NCBI GenBank assembly: GCA_964420325.1 | Contig: CAYQSU010000011.1 | Location: 1-64,000 of the forward strand | Reading direction: 5' to 3' | DNA: 64,000 nucleotides | DNA from: CAYQSU01 sp964420325 | GTDB lineage: Bacteria > Pseudomonadota > Alphaproteobacteria > Rhodospirillales > Defluviicoccaceae | Shown: piece after piece, positions 1-12,075 of the stretch | How the letters are laid out: every line of letters begins with the position of its first letter | Position numbering within the stretch: the first letter of the stretch is position 1 | Notes under the pieces: model-generated | What the model saw: the letters and a program-made list of their open reading frames with translations, nothing else | Told to the model about the DNA's origin: nothing | The model's database searches: none | Made by a program: the position numbers and the translations under genes

Positions 1-130
<130 letters not shown>

Positions 131-137
131 CGCCGGA

Positions 138-773
138 ATGCCGGCCCCTCCCCTCGCCTGCGACGGGCCGGAGGACGCCGCACTCACCGTCGTTCTCGCC
201 CACGGCGCCGGGGCACCGATGGACAGCCCGTTCATGGCGTTCTTCGCCGAGGGGCTGGCCCGGCATGGCCATCGCGTCTGCCGGTTCGAGTTTCCCTACA
301 TGGCGCGCCGGCGCGAGACCGGCGTAAGGAGCCCGCCCGACCGTGCCGGCGTCCTCCTCGGCACCTGGCGCGCGGTCATCGCCTCCTTGACCGCGCACCG
401 TCTCGTCATCGGCGGCAAATCGCTCGGCGGGCGCATGGCCTCGATGATCGCCGACGAGGCGGGCGCAGACGGGCTCGTCTGTCTCGGCTATCCGTTCCAC
501 GCCCCCGGCAAGTCCGTCGATCCGGGCCGCGTCGCCCACCTCGCCTCGGTCCAGGTTCCCACGCTGATTCTGCAGGGAAGCCGGGATCCGTTCGGCACGC
601 CAGGGGAGGTCGACGGCTACGCGCTCTCGAAGTCCGTCCGCGTCCACTGGCTCGACGGCGCGGACCACGGCTTGGCGCCGTCGGGGGCGTCCGGCCGCAG
701 CGCTCGGGAGATGTGGACCAAAGCCTTGACGGTCCTCGCGGGGTTCCTGGAGACGCTTCCCGCCAACCGCTAG
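138..773 (+). CDS. Alpha/beta hydrolase (KANL3/Tex30-like, dienelactone-hydrolase fold)
   Basis: A 211-residue single-domain alpha/beta hydrolase. An early strand is followed by HGAGAPMDSPFM, which forms the oxyanion-hole region. The nucleophile elbow is GGKSLGGR near residue 94. The acid sits in LQGSRDPFG near residue 149, and the catalytic histidine is in GADHG near residue 175. The short, capless layout fits the KANL3/Tex30 branch, whose substrates are mostly unknown. It has no signal peptide or membrane segment, so it is probably cytosolic. It starts 7 bases after the fumarase stop and may be cotranscribed with it. It ends tail to tail with the gene at 791-2119. A carboxylesterase role is inference only. 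Confidence 0.8.
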   Translation: MPAPPLACDGPEDAALTVVLAHGAGAPMDSPFMAFFAEGLARHGHRVCRFEFPYMARRRETGVRSPPDRAGVLLGTWRAVIASLTAHRLVIGGKSLGGRMASMIADEAGADGLVCLGYPFHAPGKSVDPGRVAHLASVQVPTLILQGSRDPFGTPGEVDGYALSKSVRVHWLDGADHGLAPSGASGRSAREMWTKALTVLAGFLETLPANR

Positions 774-790
774 CCAGTAGGACCGGCGCG

Positions 791-3649
<2,859 letters not shown>

Positions 3650-3660
<11 letters not shown>

Positions 3661-4333
3661 GCGCGCTTCTCAGGGACTCGGAGTGCGGATTGGCGAAGCG
3701 CCTGTCGAGGACGATCGCCTGCGGCGTTGCCCCGGCGCCATAGTAGGCTTCGTTCAGGTCGTTGCGGCGGACGAGCACGCCACCCTCAAGCGACACGCCG
3801 GCGAAGGCACCGGCGCTGTGGCTGAGACCGATGATATCGGCGCCAAGATTGGCGGTGGTCGCCCCCTTCATGCCGACGCCGATGGTGCCGAAGGTGAGCT
3901 CGGCGTCGGCGCCGAACCGGCCCTGATGACGGACGACCGCCTGCACCGCCTTGTCGGTCCTGAGGAGCAGCACCGTCTCCGAGGTCTGGGCGCCGGCCTG
4001 CAGACCGAAGCTGCCGCTGCCCAGGGAATAGAACGCCGGATAGCTCCACTCGCCGTCCGCGTTGCGGGCCAGCAGCACCGCGTTGCCGCCCTCGGCACCG
4101 ACCAGGAAGGCGCCCTTGAACGACCCCGGAACGATGACCACGCCCCGCGCCTTCGGCAGCTCCGAGCGAATGATGTCGTTCGGATGCTCGACGTTGGTCT
4201 TGAACGTCTCGATGGTCCAGCGGGAGCGCTCGACCAGGGCTTCGGCCTCGGTCTTGCGGGGTACGCCGCTGACGCAGGCGACCAAGCCCGCCATCATGGC
4301 CGCGACGATCGCGACTGTTAAGGTTCGTCCCAT
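3650..4333 (-). CDS. SYLF/Ysc84-domain lipoprotein
   Basis: A 227-residue protein with a lipoprotein signal: a hydrophobic segment ending in GLVAC, with Cys20 as the predicted lipidated residue. The mature part is one SYLF (Ysc84) domain with [36 protein letters not shown] and [22 protein letters not shown] domains bind phosphoinositides in eukaryotes; bacterial members are periplasmic or outer-membrane proteins without a settled role. GAGGAAAGG upstream of the ATG is a good ribosome site. The gene sits 28 bases after cobO and overlaps cobQ by 11 bases, so it appears built into the cobalamin operon. A function in corrinoid or envelope handling would be inference only. Confidence 0.85.
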
Positions 4334-4361
4334 CGTTGACCTTTCCTCTTTCGATCCGTGA

Positions 4362-4973
4362 CTAGAATTCCAATCCCGGCTGCGCCTTGACGCCGGAGCG
4401 GAAGGGGTGCTTGACCGGGGCCATCTCGGTAACCAGGTCGGCGACCTCGATCAATTCGTCCTTGGCGTTGCGGCCGGTGACAACGACGTGCAGGTCCCGC
4501 GGCTTGGCCCTGAGGACCTCAACAACCTCCCCGAGCGGCAGGTGGCCGTAGCGCAGGACGATGTTCAACTCGTCGAGGATGACCATCCGATAAGAGGGGT
4601 CGGCGATCATCTCCTTTGCCGCCTCCCAGGCGCGGGCCGCCGCCGCGAGATCCCGCTGGCGGTCCTGCGTCTCCCACGTGAAGCCCTCGCCCATGGCCCT
4701 GATCACGCAGAGATCAGGAAACGCGGACAACACCTGGCGCTCGCCCGTCTTCCACACGCCCTTGACGAACTGGACGATGCCGACCTTCATGTCGTGCCCG
4801 ATGCAGCGAACCGCCAGCCCGATCGCCGCCGTCGTCTTCCCCTTGCCCTTGCCCGTGTGCACGATGACGAGCCCGCGCTGCTCGGTCTTGGCGGCGACGA
4901 TCTTGTCCCGTACGGCCTTCTTCTTCGCCATCTTCTCGGCGTGACGGCGATCCAGATCCTCTTCAGTAACCAT
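4362..4973 (-). CDS. cobO: Cob(I)yrinic acid a,c-diamide adenosyltransferase
   Basis: A 203-residue CobO/BtuR-type ATP:corrinoid adenosyltransferase, which attaches the 5'-deoxyadenosyl group to Co(I) corrinoids. The P-loop is HTGKGKGKTTAAIG, followed by VQFVKGVWKTGE, EGFTWETQ, LDELNIVLRYG and VTGRNA, all characteristic. The ATG at 4973 gives the usual short basic N-terminal helix and the normal family length. Longer in-frame starts at 5042 and 5084 would add a poorly conserved extension. It is probably the first gene of the operon cobO, SYLF, cobQ, dgdA. A 7-bp hairpin (5006-5025) lies in the untranslated region if the 4973 start is right. I saw no recognisable cobalamin riboswitch upstream. 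Confidence 0.93.
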   Translation of the reverse strand: MVTEEDLDRRHAEKMAKKKAVRDKIVAAKTEQRGLVIVHTGKGKGKTTAAIGLAVRCIGHDMKVGIVQFVKGVWKTGERQVLSAFPDLCVIRAMGEGFTWETQDRQRDLAAAARAWEAAKEMIADPSYRMVILDELNIVLRYGHLPLGEVVEVLRAKPRDLHVVVTGRNAKDELIEVADLVTEMAPVKHPFRSGVKAQPGLEF

Positions 4974-5160
4974 AGCGGCCCTGCTCGACTCGCCGACAAC
5001 CAGTCCACCCGCGCGTCGGCGGGTGACCAAGACCTGGATCATACGGCCTCGGCAGACGAAGACCAGCTCGGAAGGTGAAGTCATGGCGGCTAAAGAGGTT
5101 GCGGGCGTCCGGAGGATGCCGCAGCCGCCGGGCGCCGCGAGCCGTCGGCGCGAATCGATG

Positions 5161-5189
5161 TTGCAACGGTGTCACATCGACCCTATCCA
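5161..5189 (+). promoter_or_regulatory. Possible sigma-70 promoter for the hydratase/synthetase pair
   Basis: TTGCAA (5161-5166) and TATCCA (5184-5189) are separated by 17 bases and end 36 bases before the ATG at 5226. The match is 4/6 and 3/6 to the consensus, so this is only a candidate in the divergent gap between cobO and the hydratase gene. Confidence 0.3.
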
Positions 5190-5225
5190 CCTCGGCGAAG
5201 ACCGCCAGCGAGGGAGGAAGCGGCG

Positions 5226-6023
5226 ATGACAGGCACGCCGGCATTCGAAACGGTCGTCTATGCGAAAGCGAATGCCGTTGCCGAGATCCGGCTCAACCGA
5301 CCGGAGCGGCTGAATGCAGTCATCGAACAGCTCTACGATGACGTGCTGGCGGCCCTCGACGACGCCGAGGCCGATGCCGGCATCCGCGTCGTCGTGCTGA
5401 CCGGCGAAGGGCGCGCATTCTGCGTCGGCGCCGACCTCAAGGAGCATGGCCGCGGCGAACGCACGGATCTCGAGAAGCGCCGGTACCTGGTCAAGGCCAA
5501 CGACGTCTGCCGAAGGCTCCGCAGCGTTCCCAAGCCGGTGATCGCCGCCGTCAACGGCTATGCCCTGGGCGCGGGCGCGGAGTTGGCGGTGTCTTCGGAC
5601 TTCATCCTGATCAAGGAAACGGCCCAGATCGGTTTCCCCGAGATCTCGATCGGAACGTTCGTCGGCGGCGGCGTCACCCACCTCCTGCCGCGGCTGGTCG
5701 GCCTCGCCAAGGCGCGCGAGCTGATCTTCACCGGCAAGCGGATCAACGGCGTGGAGGCCGCGGCGATCGGGCTGGCGACGATGGTGGTGGCCGATGCCCG
5801 GTTCACGGAGTCCGTCCTCGCCTTCGCACAGGCGCTCGCGGGCAAGGCACCCTTGTCGATGGCGCTGGCGAAGGAGCACCTCAACAACGCGTCCGGCCGC
5901 GACTACGAGACCGCGCTGATCACCGAGCTCGAAGGCATCCGCGCTTGCATGACCACGCGGGACTGGAAGGAGGGCGTCGAGGCCTTTGCGGCGAGGCGTC
6001 CGCCCATGTTCACCGGGGATTAG
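5226..6023 (+). CDS. Enoyl-CoA hydratase/isomerase family protein
   Basis: A 265-residue crotonase-fold enzyme. The oxyanion-hole segments are GRAFCVGADL and NGYALGAGAELA. Glu119 (GAGAELA) and Glu139 (GFPEI) occupy the positions of the two catalytic glutamates of true hydratases, so hydratase activity is possible. The ATG at 5226 is preceded by GAGGGAGGAAG, a strong ribosome site. The stop is 4 bases before the GTG of the acyl-CoA synthetase gene, so the two are surely cotranscribed. The pairing recalls two-gene CoA-ligase/hydratase-lyase modules for hydroxycinnamates, but also fatty acid or amino acid catabolism. The substrate cannot be read from the sequence. Confidence 0.88.
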   Translation: MTGTPAFETVVYAKANAVAEIRLNRPERLNAVIEQLYDDVLAALDDAEADAGIRVVVLTGEGRAFCVGADLKEHGRGERTDLEKRRYLVKANDVCRRLRSVPKPVIAAVNGYALGAGAELAVSSDFILIKETAQIGFPEISIGTFVGGGVTHLLPRLVGLAKARELIFTGKRINGVEAAAIGLATMVVADARFTESVLAFAQALAGKAPLSMALAKEHLNNASGRDYETALITELEGIRACMTTRDWKEGVEAFAARRPPMFTGD

Positions 6024-6027
6024 TGCC

Positions 6028-8190
6028 GTGACCAGCGGTTTTCTCGGCTTCCTCGCGCCGCGTTCGGTCGCGGTCATCGGCGCGTCCAAGGAGCCCACGA
6101 AGCGCGGCTACCAGGCGCTCCGCTATCTCATCGCCGACAAGTTCGCGGGCGGGATCTACCCCATTCATCCGACCGAGTCCGAGATCCTCGGCATACAGGC
6201 CTATCCATCGCTGACGGCGGTCCCGCACCAGGTCGACCTCGCCCTCGTCTGCACGCCGGCGCGCACCGTTCCCGCGATCATCGAGGAGTGCGGGCGGAAG
6301 GGCGTCAAGGGGGCGATCATCCTCGCCGCCGGCTTCAGCGAGAGCGGACCCGACGGCGCTCGCATCGAGGAAGCGGTCGTGGCCGCGGCTTGCAAGTATG
6401 GGGTCCGTCTCGTCGGCCCCAACACGTCGGGCGTGTTCAATCTGCATGCGCGGATGAACCTGGTCGGCATGCCCGACGTGCGGCCGGGAGGACTCGGCAT
6501 CGTCTCACAATCGGGAAACATGGCCCTTTCGATCGTCACCGAGGCGACCGCCGGCGGGCATCTCGGGTTGTCTACCTATGTCGGCGTCGGCAACCAGGTC
6601 GACATCCGCTTCAACGAGTACCTTCAGTATTTCGGCGACGATCCGAACACCCAGGTGCCGGTCCTCTACGTCGAGGGATTCAAGCAGGGCCGGACCTTCC
6701 TCGACGTCGCCCGCGCCGTGACGCAAGCGAAGCCGGTCGTCATCTACAAGGCCGGCCGCACCGAGGCCGGCCGGGCCTCGGCCAAGTCCCACACCGGCGC
6801 CCTCGCAGGGAGCTACGAGATGACCGTCGATCTGCTTCGCCAGGCGGGCGTCGCCGTGGCGCGGCAGGCCGATCACATCGTCCCCTTGGCGGAGACGCTG
6901 AGCCTGCTTCCGCCGCCCCGTGGCGGCCGCGTGGCGATCCTCGCCGACGGCGGCGGACACGCCACCATCGCCGCCGACAGCCTCACCGAGGCCGGTGTCA
7001 TGCTCGCGCCGATCTCGGCGGAAACGAGGCTCAAACTGACCCCGATCCTGCCGCCGGCAGCGTCCCTCGCCAATCCCGTCGACGTCGCCGGCGGCACCGA
7101 CAACAACCCGGGCGTGTTCGCCGACTGCGCCGGCATTCTGCTTCAGGACGAGGGCGTCGACGCCCTCCTGATTGTCGGCCTGTTCGGCGGCTACAAGCTC
7201 CGCTTCGCCGAGAGCCTCGGGGCGATCGAGAACGAGACGGCGATCCGCCTCGGCGCGCTTCTGCGCCGGTTCGAGAAGCCGGTCATCGTGCAGAGCCTCT
7301 ACGCGCCGATGCGAACCGAGGCGCTGCAGATGCTGCGCGGCGCGGGCGTGCCCGTCCAGGCCTCGGTCGAGGTCGCAGTGACCTGCCTCGCCGGCCTCGT
7401 CGACTACGGCATCGCCAAGCGCCGCAACGCAGAGCACATGCCGGTGCCGGCCGGTGAAGCCAACGTCATCGCGCGCGGCACGATCGAGGCGGCCCTTGCC
7501 GCCGGGCGACAGTCGCTCTTGGAATACGAGGCCGTCGAGGTGCTCAAGGCGTACGGCGTGCCGATGCCGCCCTACCTTCTGGTCCGCGAAGAGGACGATC
7601 TCGCCAGGGTGGCCCAGACCTTCCGTGGCCGGCCGACGGCAATGAAGGTCGTCTCCCGCGACATCCTGCACAAGACCGAGGCAGGAGGCGTCAAACTGAC
7701 GCTGCGGCGCGAGGACACCATGCGCAAGGCCTTCCGCGAGATCATGCAGAACGCCCGCGCCTACAACGCCGACGCCGACATCGAGGGAGTCATCATCACG
7801 CCGATGGCGCGCAAGGGCGTCGAGGTGATCATCGGCGTCACCCACGATCCGATCTTCGGCCCGGTGATGATGTTCGGTCTCGGCGGGGTGTTCGTCGAGG
7901 TCCTCAAGGACGTCGTCTTCCGGGCGATCCCGCTCAGCCGTGCGGATGCGGCCGGAATGCTCGACGGCATCAAGGCGAAGGGGATCCTCGCCGGCGTGCG
8001 CGGCGCCAAGCCGATCGACCGGGAGGCGCTGATCGACCTGATGATGAAGGTGTCCACCCTGGTTCAGGCCCACCCCGAGATCACCGAGCTCGACCTCAAT
8101 CCGGTGTTCGCCCACGACGACGGCTGCACCGTGGTCGACGCCCGGATGATCCTCGGCAGCCTGGGGCTCTCCCCCATCCAAGGTCGTTGA
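6028..8190 (+). CDS. ADP-forming acyl-CoA synthetase (fused alpha-beta)
   Basis: A 720-residue NDP-forming acyl-CoA synthetase that makes acyl-CoA and ADP + phosphate from a carboxylic acid, CoA and ATP, or the reverse. A CoA-binding Rossmann domain (residues 1-140, SVAVIGASKEP) is followed by succinyl-CoA-ligase-like domains with the phospho-histidine His255 in AKSHTGALAGS. An ATP-grasp domain follows (about 480-720, with MKVVSRDILHKTEAGGV and LDLNPVF). Starts upstream of the GTG at 6028 would overlap the hydratase gene; 6028 begins directly at the Rossmann strand. Acetate, aryl or hydroxycinnamate substrates are all possible. It meets cobN tail to tail across 58 bases. Confidence 0.9.
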   Translation: MTSGFLGFLAPRSVAVIGASKEPTKRGYQALRYLIADKFAGGIYPIHPTESEILGIQAYPSLTAVPHQVDLALVCTPARTVPAIIEECGRKGVKGAIILAAGFSESGPDGARIEEAVVAAACKYGVRLVGPNTSGVFNLHARMNLVGMPDVRPGGLGIVSQSGNMALSIVTEATAGGHLGLSTYVGVGNQVDIRFNEYLQYFGDDPNTQVPVLYVEGFKQGRTFLDVARAVTQAKPVVIYKAGRTEAGRASAKSHTGALAGSYEMTVDLLRQAGVAVARQADHIVPLAETLSLLPPPRGGRVAILADGGGHATIAADSLTEAGVMLAPISAETRLKLTPILPPAASLANPVDVAGGTDNNPGVFADCAGILLQDEGVDALLIVGLFGGYKLRFAESLGAIENETAIRLGALLRRFEKPVIVQSLYAPMRTEALQMLRGAGVPVQASVEVAVTCLAGLVDYGIAKRRNAEHMPVPAGEANVIARGTIEAALAAGRQSLLEYEAVEVLKAYGVPMPPYLLVREEDDLARVAQTFRGRPTAMKVVSRDILHKTEAGGVKLTLRREDTMRKAFREIMQNARAYNADADIEGVIITPMARKGVEVIIGVTHDPIFGPVMMFGLGGVFVEVLKDVVFRAIPLSRADAAGMLDGIKAKGILAGVRGAKPIDREALIDLMMKVSTLVQAHPEITELDLNPVFAHDDGCTVVDARMILGSLGLSPIQGR

Positions 8191-8248
8191 CGAGGTTGGC
8201 CCCACGGCGCGGGCGCACCGTCCTTCGTTGACAACCGGCCCCCAGCGT

Positions 8249-11200
8249 TCAAGGGCCACTGAGTCGCGAGTCCTTGCGCTCCGCGTCGGGCGACCCGGCG
8301 AGAGCGCGGAGAATGTCGCCGGCCCGGTTCGACCGCGGCCGCCACAGGCCCCGCTCCTCCGCCTCCAACAGCCGCTCGCTCATCTCCCGGAGCGCGGCCG
8401 GGTTCTTGTCTTCAAGAAAGCAGCGCACCTCGTCGTCGCCGATGTAGGCCTGGAACACCAGATCGAACTGGTGATCACGGACGCAGCGGGCGGTCGCGGC
8501 GAAGGCGAACAGATAGTCGACGGTGGCGGCCATCTCGAAGCCGCCCTTGTAGCCGTGGCGCATCACCCCCCTGATCCACTTCGGGTTGACGACGCGCGCG
8601 CGGACGACGCGGGCCACCTCCTCCTCGAGCGTGCGGATGCGCGGCGTCTCAGGTCGGGCATGGTCGGCGTGATAGACCACCGGCTGGCGCCCGGAGATCA
8701 CCCGCACGGCCGCGGTCAGGCCGCCTTCGAACTGGTAGTAGTCGTCGGAATCGAGAATATCATGCTCGCGGTTGTCCTGGTTCTGGACCACCGCCTCGAT
8801 GCTGGCGAGCCGCGCCTCGAACTGCCGTGATGCCGGTTTGCCTTGCGCTCCCGCGCCGTAGGCGTAGCCGCCCCAGACCACATAGGCGCGCGCAAGATCG
8901 GCCTCGGTCTGCCAGCCGCGCTCGTCGATCAGCGCTTGCAGCCCGGCACCGTAGGCCCCCGGCTTGGAGCCGAACACCCGGTAGCCGGCGAGCCGCCGGG
9001 CCTCGGCTTCGCCGACCCCCGAGGTGGCGAGCCGGGCCGTCTCTTCCTTCACGCGGGCGGCGAGCGGGTTCTGGTCCGCGGTCTCGTCGAGCGCCGCGAC
9101 GGCGCACGCGGCCGAATCGACGAGATCGATCAGGTTCGGAAAGGCGTCGCGAAAGAAGCCCGAGACGCGCAGGGTGACGTCGATCCGCGGCCGATCGAGC
9201 ACATCCGGCGGCAGGATCTCGAAGCCGGTCACGCGCCGCGACGCCGCATCCCAGGTCGGCCGCACCCCCATCAGCGCCAGGGCTTGCGCGATGTCGTCGC
9301 CGCCGGTGCGCATGTTGCTGGTCCCCCAGGCGGTGATCGCCAGCGACCGCGGCCAGCGGCCGTGGTCCTGGACGTGCCGCTCGACGAGCAGGGCCGCGGA
9401 TTTCCACCCGAGCGTCCACGCCGCCGGCGTCGGCACGGTGCGGCTGTCGACCGAGTAGAAGTTCCGCCCCGTCGGCAGCACGTCCGGTCGGCCGCGGGTC
9501 GGCGCGCCGGAGGGTCCCGGTGCGACGAAGCGGCCGTCGAGACCGGTCAAGAGCCCCTCGATCTCGGCATCGCCGCACGCCTCGACGGCGGGGCGAATCC
9601 GGGTCTCGACGTCGCGCAGCACCGCTTGCGTGCGCTGCCAATCGGCCTGCGGGCGGACGCTGCCTTCCACCAGCGACGCCGCCAGCCGCTCGAGCCGTTC
9701 GACGGTGTCGCCCGCCGTCCGCCAGGAACCGGCACCATCGAGAACGTCCGGCCGCGGTCCCGTCCAGGCATCGGCGAAGGCACAGTCCAGGGGATCGAAG
9801 CCGAGGCCGAGGTCGGCCGCCAGTGCCCGCAACAAAGAGGCGTCGCCCCCCTCGCCGCGGCCACGCGGCACCCGCACCAGCGCGACCAGGAGATCGCGCA
9901 GGCGTTCGTCTTGCGGTGCCTCGCCGAACACGTGCAGGCCGTCACGGATCTGCATCTCCTTGAGCTCGCAGAGATAACCGTCGAGCTTGGCGAGCGCGGC
10001 GTCGGGATCCTCGTCGCGATCGATGCCGCAATCGTCGTCAAGGCCGGTGGCCCGGCACAACGACAGGATCTCGCCGGCGAGGAGCTTGAGCCGACGGGGA
10101 TCGACGCCAGCCGCCTCATAGTACTCGTCGACGAGCTGTTCGAGGTCGCGCAGCGGCCCGTAGCTCTCGGCCCGAGTCAGGGGCGGCGTCAGGTGATCGA
10201 TGATCACCGCCTGCGCGCGCCGCTTGGCCTGGGTGCCCTCGCCGGGATCGTTGACGATGAAAGGGTAGAGATGGGGAATCGGACCGAGCGCGACCTCCGG
10301 GAAGCACTCCGCGGACAATGCCAGCGCCTTGCCGGGCAGCCATTCGAGATTGCCGTGCTTGCCCATGTGAAGGACGACGTGCGCGCCGAATGCCTGCCTC
10401 AGCCACAGATAGGTTGCGAGGTAGCCGTGCGGCGGCGGCAGGTCGGGATCGTGATAGCTGGATGCCGGGTCGATATTGTAGCCGCGGGCCGGCTGCAGGG
10501 CGACGGCGACGTTACCGCATCGGAAGGCAGGGATGACAAAGCGGCCGCAGTCGAGCTCTCCGGGACGGTACCAGGGGTCCCGCTCGGGCGCTCCCCAGCG
10601 CCCGATGATGCGCTCCCGGGCGCGTTCCGGCAGCGCCGCGAACCACAGGGCGTAGTCCGCAAATGGCAGCGTCTCCCTGACCTCCCTCGCCCCGGCGTGC
10701 CTGAGATCGTTGGTCGGGCCGGCAGCGAGGCGCGCGATCAAAGCGGCCCCGTCAGCCGGGAGGTCGCTCACCATGTAGCCGGCCTCCGCCATCCTCCTCA
10801 GCACGGTCACCGTCGCCGCCGGCGTGTCGAGGCCGACACCGTTACCGAGGCGCCCGTCCCGGTTGGGATAGTTGGCAAGCACCAGGGCGACGCGGCGACG
10901 GTGCCGCGGGACCAGCCGAAGATGCGCCCAGGCGGCCGCCAACTCGGCGACGAAGCGGATCCGATCGAGTACAGGCTCGTGAACGACGATGTCGGTCTCG
11001 GTCAGCGCATCGCGGCGGGTGAACCCCTTGAAGGACACGGCGCGCGCGCTGATCCGGCCGTCGACCTCCGGCAGGGCGACGTTCATCGCGATGTCGCGGG
11101 CCGAGAGGCCGCGGGTTCCGCTCCGCCACTCCTCCTCGCCGCCGCCCGCGAGGATCACCTGCAGCTGGGGACAGTCGACGGCGTCGAACGGTCCGGCCGA

Positions 11201-12034
11201 GCGCTCGCGTCCCGGCGCCGAGACGGCGAAGCCGGTGGCATTGACGACGACGTCCGGCGGCGCCTCGGCCAGCGCCACCTCCAGCGTCGCTGCCGCCACC
11301 GGGTCCCTGAGGCTGGCAACGAACACGGGCAAGGGGTTGAGGCCGGCGGCGAGCAAGGCCTCGATCAGGGCGTCGATCGGCGCGAGATGCCCGGCCTGCA
11401 CCAGCGCGCGATAGAACACGAGGGCAGCGATCGGCCGCTTCGCCGGCCAGTGTCCGCGCACTACCGAGAGGTCCGCCGCCTCGCAACCCGGCCAGTAGGG
11501 GCCGGCGCGCACCAGCGGCTGCGGTTCCCGCCAAGGCGAGGCATAGCCGATCAGCGACGCGGCATAGCGCAGGAACGCCGCCGCATTGTCGACACCACCG
11601 TGGACGCAGTACTGCCACAGGCGGTGCCAGGAGTCCGTGGTCACGGTCGACCAGCCGGCCAGCTCGGGGTCCGGCTGGTCGTCGCCGGGAAGGAAGGCGA
11701 CTGGAATCGCGCGCGCACGGCAGGTCGCCGCCACCTGCTCGACGCCGTAAGCCCAATAGCCGCGGCCGCCAAGCAGCCGGACGACAACGAGGCGTGCCCG
11801 GGTGATGGTGTTCTCGACGTAGAGGTCGACCGAGAGGTTGTGGCCGAGCTTAAGCAGGCTCGCCAACCTGAGGCTCGGAAACGCCGGCTCGTCGATGCGC
11901 GACCGCGCCGCCGCCAGGCAGGCGAGCTCGGTGTCGGCAGCCGACAGCACGATGATGTCGCCGGCGCTCTGCGCGAGGTCGACGGCCGCGGTGCCGTCGG
12001 CGACCGCACCCGGTTTCGCGGCCAGCAGGTGCAC
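8249..12034 (-). CDS. cobN: Cobaltochelatase subunit CobN
   Basis: A 1261-residue large chelatase subunit of the CobN/BchH family. It binds hydrogenobyrinic acid a,c-diamide and, with the CobS and CobT chelatase subunits and ATP, inserts Co(II) in the aerobic cobalamin pathway. Length is normal. The motif VLHMGKHGNLEWLPGK near residue 550 is the family signature, and the C-terminal third has the expected RNFYSVDSRTVPT and AWGTSNMRTGGDD segments. The start is a GTG preceded by GGGGGA. cobW lies 41 bases upstream. The AAA+ and VWA partner subunits are not in this window. Confidence 0.96.
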   Translation of the reverse strand: MHLLAAKPGAVADGTAAVDLAQSAGDIIVLSAADTELACLAAARSRIDEPAFPSLRLASLLKLGHNLSVDLYVENTITRARLVVVRLLGGRGYWAYGVEQVAATCRARAIPVAFLPGDDQPDPELAGWSTVTTDSWHRLWQYCVHGGVDNAAAFLRYAASLIGYASPWREPQPLVRAGPYWPGCEAADLSVVRGHWPAKRPIAALVFYRALVQAGHLAPIDALIEALLAAGLNPLPVFVASLRDPVAAATLEVALAEAPPDVVVNATGFAVSAPGRERSAGPFDAVDCPQLQVILAGGGEEEWRSGTRGLSARDIAMNVALPEVDGRISARAVSFKGFTRRDALTETDIVVHEPVLDRIRFVAELAAAWAHLRLVPRHRRRVALVLANYPNRDGRLGNGVGLDTPAATVTVLRRMAEAGYMVSDLPADGAALIARLAAGPTNDLRHAGAREVRETLPFADYALWFAALPERARERIIGRWGAPERDPWYRPGELDCGRFVIPAFRCGNVAVALQPARGYNIDPASSYHDPDLPPPHGYLATYLWLRQAFGAHVVLHMGKHGNLEWLPGKALALSAECFPEVALGPIPHLYPFIVNDPGEGTQAKRRAQAVIIDHLTPPLTRAESYGPLRDLEQLVDEYYEAAGVDPRRLKLLAGEILSLCRATGLDDDCGIDRDEDPDAALAKLDGYLCELKEMQIRDGLHVFGEAPQDERLRDLLVALVRVPRGRGEGGDASLLRALAADLGLGFDPLDCAFADAWTGPRPDVLDGAGSWRTAGDTVERLERLAASLVEGSVRPQADWQRTQAVLRDVETRIRPAVEACGDAEIEGLLTGLDGRFVAPGPSGAPTRGRPDVLPTGRNFYSVDSRTVPTPAAWTLGWKSAALLVERHVQDHGRWPRSLAITAWGTSNMRTGGDDIAQALALMGVRPTWDAASRRVTGFEILPPDVLDRPRIDVTLRVSGFFRDAFPNLIDLVDSAACAVAALDETADQNPLAARVKEETARLATSGVGEAEARRLAGYRVFGSKPGAYGAGLQALIDERGWQTEADLARAYVVWGGYAYGAGAQGKPASRQFEARLASIEAVVQNQDNREHDILDSDDYYQFEGGLTAAVRVISGRQPVVYHADHARPETPRIRTLEEEVARVVRARVVNPKWIRGVMRHGYKGGFEMAATVDYLFAFAATARCVRDHQFDLVFQAYIGDDEVRCFLEDKNPAALREMSERLLEAEERGLWRPRSNRAGDILRALAGSPDAERKDSRLSGP

Positions 12035-12075
12035 CCGTCAGATCCCCCGCCGCCGGTGTGCCGACCGCGCCATCG

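Noticed and set aside
5006..5025. 7-bp hairpin upstream of cobO
   Set aside because: Short and without cobalamin-riboswitch features; it may simply lie in an untranslated or coding extension.
8255..8261. GCCACTG, identical to a conserved cobalamin-riboswitch element
   Set aside because: It lies at the very end of cobN coding sequence, with none of the other riboswitch elements around it.
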